The translations under genes were made by a program, and so were the position numbers. This document shows, one piece after another, positions 59,505-64,000 of a stretch of DNA of 64,000 nt. Under the pieces are notes generated by a model, which had not been told where the DNA came from, did no database searches, and saw only the letters and a list, made by a program, of their open reading frames with translations. Every line of letters starts with the position of its first letter. Position 1 is the first letter of the stretch. This stretch comes from Bombardia bombarda (taxonomy: Eukaryota; Ascomycota; Sordariomycetes; Sordariales; Lasiosphaeriaceae): the NCBI GenBank assembly GCA_030512295.1, contig JAULSR010000003.1:2604001-2668000 (forward strand). The letters are read 5' to 3'.

Positions 59505-61439
59505 CCCAACGAGATCCTGCCCATCGGCTGCTGCGCACTTGCTGCACACCCCCCTTTCCCCCTCATGCGGCCCGTACACACACTAGTAAAAGCCGTTTTG
59601 ATCGAATCGTGGGGCGGGAACGGCGGATGAGGATGAGCGTGGCAGGGGCGCAAGCCAAGCTCGGTCACCTTCCCCGGCAAGTCAAGATACCTCTGAATAC
59701 TTTTCGCTTCTCCAAGGTTTGCTTTTTGCCATAACGTGGCATTACGAGTTGGCGCTGTTCATTATTCCGCCCCCATAATCCGGTATGACTCTGGGGCCTA
59801 GAAAGATGTGTCGGTGTATATCTCTGTTGCCAAGGCTATGACGATGTTTTGTGGCAGCACAAATTATCAGAAAAAAAAAGAGACTTGTCACTTTTACTCG
59901 CTGTTGAAGTGTGTGATCCGGTGGCTTGCTCTGAACCTTGCAGGGGTCTCTTCTCGACCACCTAGGGTGTAACCGTGGGGAGAAGGAGGAGGCGCCTTGG
60001 CCAGAAACCAATCGACGTTAGCCCCGGCTCTTGAGCAAAACAAAACCACGGGGCTGCACGACAGGCGGCTAGCATGGCAACCACGCCTCAAAAAGGTCCA
60101 CTACCCTAGAGCTTTGGTCTGCCAGTAGTCCCTGGGGGTTGGTCAGTCACTTGAGCTGTCAACGACGAGCGAGTGCCGGCTTGTCAAACCCGACTGAAAT
60201 TTTGACGTCATCATGGATCCGAATGTGGTTGCTGTGTGATGTATATTATGTTGCAAGTCTATGATAGTGCGTCTGAAACGGTACTAGTACGGCACGTCTA
60301 GAGAAAAGGAACCTTGCAGCAAGTCGCACCAAATCTGTGTTTTCGTAAGAAGAAACCGCTGTTGTTGCTCTGAGTCAACTATTCTCGAAATAGACACCAC
60401 CTCCCGCACACGAGGTTAACATCCGCCGCCGACATGAGCCGAACGAAGGGTGAAGGACTGTGTTTCCGGCAACTACTCCAAGGCTTCCATAGAGGTCTAA
60501 ACCCATCCTAATAACAGCAACTGCTAACCCTCGTATAGCCGCACGCTGCGTAACAGATCGATCGCCAGCCTTGGCATCATATGGCCGATAGAAAAGTCAG
60601 TTCGTCCCTGGTGTCTTGGACAAGTGAGAGGGGTACCGTCTCGGCCGTTCCCTTCATAGCATTGGAAATCAAGGCAGTCCTGGTCCATCCGAGGCTTGGC
60701 GAGAAACCAAAGCGGCCGTAACCGCTTACTAAAGCTATTCATCAGGCCGAAAGCCGAAAGGACCAAAAAAGGGGAGCACTTTTTCCCATCTGTCAGTGTT
60801 TTGTGATTTGTGACAAAGAGCAAGGCAGCGACTGTCCAAATAGGGATACACAAGGATGGGGACCTGCATGGCTTGCTCCTCCATTTCACCCAACGTGACT
60901 CGAATAAACCGCAGGTCAGTCCGGGTACGGGTACGGGTACGCGATGGCAGGTCGCGTGGGTGGCACGAGAAACTCTATTTTCCAAGTCTATCGACGCTTA
61001 TAAGCCGCAGACCAGAGGTAGGTCAGTCGGTTTGGTCGGCACGGGTCTTTTGTGCTCAATGGTAACCGAGTCACTCATCACGTTACGCCAGCTCAAAAGT
61101 GCCGAGGTGACTTTTTGTGGAGAGAAGAAGCAGCAGATCCAACACTTTTCCAACCGAAGGAGCGTTCATGGCCCGGCCACCTTCGGGGTAAAGGCATCCG
61201 ACTAGGACCTATCGTCAATTTTGTGTGCTGTGACAGTGATTCGGTGAAGCCGGCACATAAGAACCCTGAGAGGTGATGATAGTGCCAATGAGAAGCCGTG
61301 ATTAGAGCACGCCAACACATCAGACTCTCGTACCTCACACAAGAAGGGAGAAAAAGCTGAACTTTCTTCGGCAGGTTGCCGATCATTGCGAGTGGCTGAG
61401 CACCGCCAGTAACAGTCTGCCCGACCCGACGGGGACTCA
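58634..61439. other. Intergenic, upstream of the NB-ARC gene
   Basis: About 2.8 kb with only unconvincing frames (the longest, 60524-60985 minus, resembles nothing). It holds a CA repeat (59476-59505), GA-rich tracts near 59040-59080 and the promoter of the NB-ARC gene. Confidence 0.55.
59476..59505. repeat. (CA)n microsatellite
   Basis: About 15 CA units in non-coding DNA. Confidence 0.9.
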
Positions 61440-62555
61440 TCAGTCTCTTGGCGCCAGCATGAGTACGTACTCTCTCGTACTCGAGCCGAACTGAATCATG
61501 TCCTTGTGTCGCAGCTCCAAGTATCGGCTGTCGGGCACCTTGTCGCCGTTCAGAGCCGTGCCGTTCACGCTCTCCAGGTCGATCAGGTAGGGCTTCACGC
61601 GGCCAATCTTGTCGCCAAACTCGTTGCGCTTCTCCGTGTACCTGAACTGTAGGGCGGCGTGCTGGCTGCTGACGCTCGGGTGCTCGGCGGCGAGATCCAC
61701 GACGGCCGCGTTCCTGCCAATCAGCCAGCAGCTGCGCGCGCTGAGCTCGATGGTGTCGACGAGATCGGCGCCCTTGAACACGAACAGCTTCCACTGGTCC
61801 CGGGCAGCAGGCTTCCGTGCCTCGGGCGGCTCGTGGTATTTGAGCGTGACTGTGCTCCCGTCGGCTTGGGTAACCGAGTTGGAGGCGGCGGCCAATGAGC
61901 CGCTATTCCCAAAGTTTGGCTTCTCCACAGGCTTCTCGGGCTCCTCGCCCGTCGTGACGGCGAACGTGTCACCCTGTGATGGAAGGGGCCCGCTTCGCTT
62001 GACAATGCTTCGCTTACTATTATCTGTTTTGCTGGAGTCTGCTGCTTCACCTTTTGGCAGTAGTAGTTTTGGCTCTGTCCGTGACTGCGAATGTCTGCTA
62101 CTGCTGCCTTCTGGGTTTCGGTGTCGATGATGATGATCTCTCACATTATCCTTGACAGCCTCGTTCTCATCTCGATCACGATCGCGATCCCGTAGTCGCT
62201 TCTTCTCATCCGGATGTCGGTCTCGTCGTCTCTCGCCATCCTTGTCTCTGTCTCTACGTCTGTCGCTTCGCCTGTCATCTTCTTCTCTCCTCCTCGCTCT
62301 GTCCTTGTCGCCGTCTCTATTTCGGTCACTATCCCTAACCTTGTCCTTTGACCGCGATCGTCGATCCTTCGAGTCTGGCGACCTCGACCGTCTCCGATGT
62401 CCACGGTCCCAAGACCGAGATCGTGACCGATGCCGAGGTCTTTTTCTGTCTGAATCTGGGTCATGGGTTTTCTTTTTCTGTTCGCTTCCCGACTCCGGCG
62501 CGTCGTCTTCGTGTTTCCGCCGACGCGATCGGTCATCACCTTCCAGGGAGCCCAT
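61440..62555 (-). CDS. PML1: SNIP1/PML1 FHA-domain splicing protein (RES complex)
   Basis: Single exon, 371 aa from ATG at 62555 (a TTG two codons earlier is in frame but not needed). The N-terminal half is an Arg/Ser/Asp/Glu-rich RS-like domain (KRPRHRSRSRSWDRGHRRRS and many RD/RE repeats), typical of spliceosomal proteins. The C-terminal ~140 residues form an FHA domain: WKLFVFKGADLVDTIELSAR, the phosphothreonine-binding SCWLIGRNAAVVDL, HPSVSSQHAALQFRY, PYLIDLESVNGTALNGDKVP and IQFGSSTREYVLML. The Gly-Arg, Ser-x-x-His and Asn-Gly residues expected of a functional FHA fold are present. In yeast, Pml1 is part of the RES complex that aids splicing and pre-mRNA retention; nuclear location is inferred. 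Confidence 0.93.
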   Translation of the reverse strand: MGSLEGDDRSRRRKHEDDAPESGSEQKKKTHDPDSDRKRPRHRSRSRSWDRGHRRRSRSPDSKDRRSRSKDKVRDSDRNRDGDKDRARRREEDDRRSDRRRDRDKDGERRRDRHPDEKKRLRDRDRDRDENEAVKDNVRDHHHRHRNPEGSSSRHSQSRTEPKLLLPKGEAADSSKTDNSKRSIVKRSGPLPSQGDTFAVTTGEEPEKPVEKPNFGNSGSLAAASNSVTQADGSTVTLKYHEPPEARKPAARDQWKLFVFKGADLVDTIELSARSCWLIGRNAAVVDLAAEHPSVSSQHAALQFRYTEKRNEFGDKIGRVKPYLIDLESVNGTALNGDKVPDSRYLELRHKDMIQFGSSTREYVLMLAPRD

Positions 62556-63932
62556 GCTCAATGATTGTTAGGTTGATGCAATGATCCGAAAGTTTTTCCA
62601 GTTCAACTGGTAAAGCAAAATATAGAATAACGACGGTATACTGTCGAGCGAGGTGGATTGTTTGGCGCGTTGGCGAGCAGTGTTTGGGATCGAGCCGCTA
62701 ATTCAAGTTTCGGTTGGGGAACGAACAAGCCCAAAGGCAACCAGAATTGGCTAGCCTCTACGTCCCAGCTCGCAGATGCGGAAGGAGCTATCCGTAATCG
62801 TGTTCCGGAGCCGCGATGCTTATCGCAATCCGATATATGCACCACACTGTTTAACTGAATCAAGCGCTCCGGAGGCCCTTGCCTTTGGAGGGTTGAGCTG
62901 CTGGTGGCGGCGGGGCAATGCGGGGCTGGCGTCATGGGGCGCGAGGTAAACCAAGGCTGAAGGGGGACTGGGCTCACTAAAACTTCGAGTCACACATTGC
63001 GAGTATTGAAAAGCAACCGACAGTTGGTTTTATTGTGTTGATTGTTTAGGCAGAGAAATGGGGCTGTTAACTGTTAATTCAAGTGCTTTTGCTATCTACA
63101 CAGTACACTAGAAGCTAGCACCGTGCGTGCCTGGAGGTGGTCGGTGCAACGAATAGCTACACAGTACATCACTCAGTGGTCTCATTCAATCTTACATAAG
63201 TGAATCTAGCCCACTCTCAGCTTGCTGCCACTGCCAAGTCCGGCTGTCCAGAAGGCTGCCATCGCCTGTGGCCATCGGTTCGCGGGCCCGATTTGCTCGC
63301 CCATCCACCAACAACAGGCCGCTCGTTCGCCTGACCTGACCAACCCACTCCCAACTCCACCCTCAGTCAGCCACCCTGCCACCGTCACTAACACGAAACC
63401 CTTGACACGCGTGGTGTGCACTGCTCATCTTCGTCGCATTCACTGCTTCCCAAGTCATTTGCATTGGCATTTTGGTTCTTGCCGAAACAACCGCCCGTCG
63501 ACCTCAAAGCTCAAGCACTATATTTCGTAGACGCATGATCAAGCAACTTGACCTTGCCGAGACCTGAGGCGGCTTGTTTCTGTTGGCACTTGGCACCACC
63601 GTACATTCACCATTTCCGCCCCTTGTTTTGACCCCTCGCCCGCCGCTTGCTCGCACTCATTCGCGTCTGTTGAGTCATTTCTGCCATCCCCCCGTGTCCT
63701 GTCCCACCGTCTTTCCAACCTACATCGGACGGGTGGCGAGCGAAGAGCTCCCTACCGACGGACATAAGCCGGCACCATTCCTCCCATTACCAGGAAGCGG
63801 AAAGCCGCTGAGGCGACGATATCCTCCTCCACTATCCTTCCGAACAAGAGGATCCTCGCCTCAGCCGGCCCCGAATCATCAGTGGTGGCAGCAGCAGCTC
63901 CCCCGACTCCAGTTACCACCGCCTCCAACGGT
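62556..63932. other. Divergent promoter, SNIP1/PML1 and right-edge gene
   Basis: No supported gene. From 63768 to 63932 one plus frame is open and runs into the ATG at 63933, reading PITRKRKAAEATISSSTILP in its middle; it has no ATG but has a TTACCAG acceptor-like site at 63793, so it could be coding after an intron. Confidence 0.5.
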
Positions 63933-64000
63933 ATGGATTCTGAAGACGACTTTATGTCTGCCGTGTCCAGCGAGGATGACATCCTCCCGGACGACGACAG
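63933..64000 (+). CDS. 5' end of a gene cut by the window edge; possibly an RBR (Ariadne-like) E3 ligase
   Basis: ATG at 63933 opens MDSEDDFMSAVSSEDDILPD, an acidic start that resembles the N-termini of fungal Ariadne/RBR ubiquitin ligases. Only 22 residues are visible, so the identification is weak. The frame is also open upstream for 55 codons (basic TRKRK then Ala/Ser-rich); if an upstream exon joins at the acceptor near 63793 the real start lies further left. Confidence 0.35.
   Translation, partial: MDSEDDFMSAVSSEDDILPDDD

Noticed and set aside
60524..60985. 153-codon minus-strand open frame
   Set aside because: No recognisable domain, no codon bias like neighbouring genes, no splice-linked partners; likely chance.
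1..64000. CRISPR array or bacterial-type operon
   Set aside because: All genes are eukaryotic with spliceosomal introns; no spaced direct repeats of CRISPR type were seen.

Overview
The window is nuclear DNA from a filamentous ascomycete, most likely a Sordariomycete. Spliceosomal introns are short (about 50-240 nt) with GTRNGT donors and CTRAY branch points. Coding exons are GC-rich, intergenic DNA is full of tetranucleotide and homopolymer tracts, and the proteins carry the low-complexity Ser/Pro/Gly/Gln tracts typical of this class. Genus cannot be fixed from the sequence alone. All gene models below were built by joining exons by hand at visible splice sites.

Layout: 1-3451 no gene. 3452-6270 (-) grainyhead/CP2 transcription factor (csp-2 like). 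6271-14632 gene-poor, with a decayed Ty1/copia reverse-transcriptase relic near 12.6-13.1 kb. 14633-16505 (+) oxysterol-binding protein KES1/OSH4 type. 18491-19848 (+) VPS74/GOLPH3 with a one-base frameshift. 21327-23165 (-) RRP14/SURF6. 23841-27704 is a divergent O-methyltransferase / cytochrome P450 pair, both broken, read here as a dead secondary-metabolism pair. 28542-31151 (-) EXO1. 32186-33002 (+) TMA16. 35332-35508 (+) small Cys-rich ORF. 37196-38139 (+) PDAP1/PP28-type phosphoprotein. 38526-39600 (-) conserved membrane protein with two homopolymer frameshifts. 40230-44017 (+) mitochondrial IF-2. 44440-45726 (-) TSR3. 46452-48671 (+) GGA clathrin adaptor. 48996-49106 (-) a damaged tRNA-Lys-like element. 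49529-50587 (-) THI4 with a TPP riboswitch inside its 5' UTR intron. 52124-58633 (-) a very large SesB/LipA-type hydrolase + NB-ARC (fungal NLR-like) protein. 61440-62555 (-) SNIP1/PML1 FHA protein. 63933-64000 (+) the start of a further gene cut by the window edge.

Functionally the window is mostly housekeeping: ribosome biogenesis (RRP14, TMA16, TSR3), Golgi/PI4P traffic (KES1, VPS74, GGA), DNA repair (EXO1), mitochondrial translation (IF-2), splicing (SNIP1/PML1) and thiamine synthesis under riboswitch control (THI4). The accessory content is the decayed OMT-P450 pair, the copia relic and the NLR-like gene.

The most instructive cross-window pattern is that three otherwise well-conserved genes (VPS74, the membrane protein, the NB-ARC gene) need four single-base insertions, all in homopolymer runs, to be whole. 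This points to residual assembly indels rather than biology, though one of the sites is also a perfect A AAA AAG minus-1 slippery heptamer. The OMT and P450 lesions are of a different kind (a larger deletion, a 16-bp tandem duplication, a lost donor, a missing 5' end) and look like real decay.
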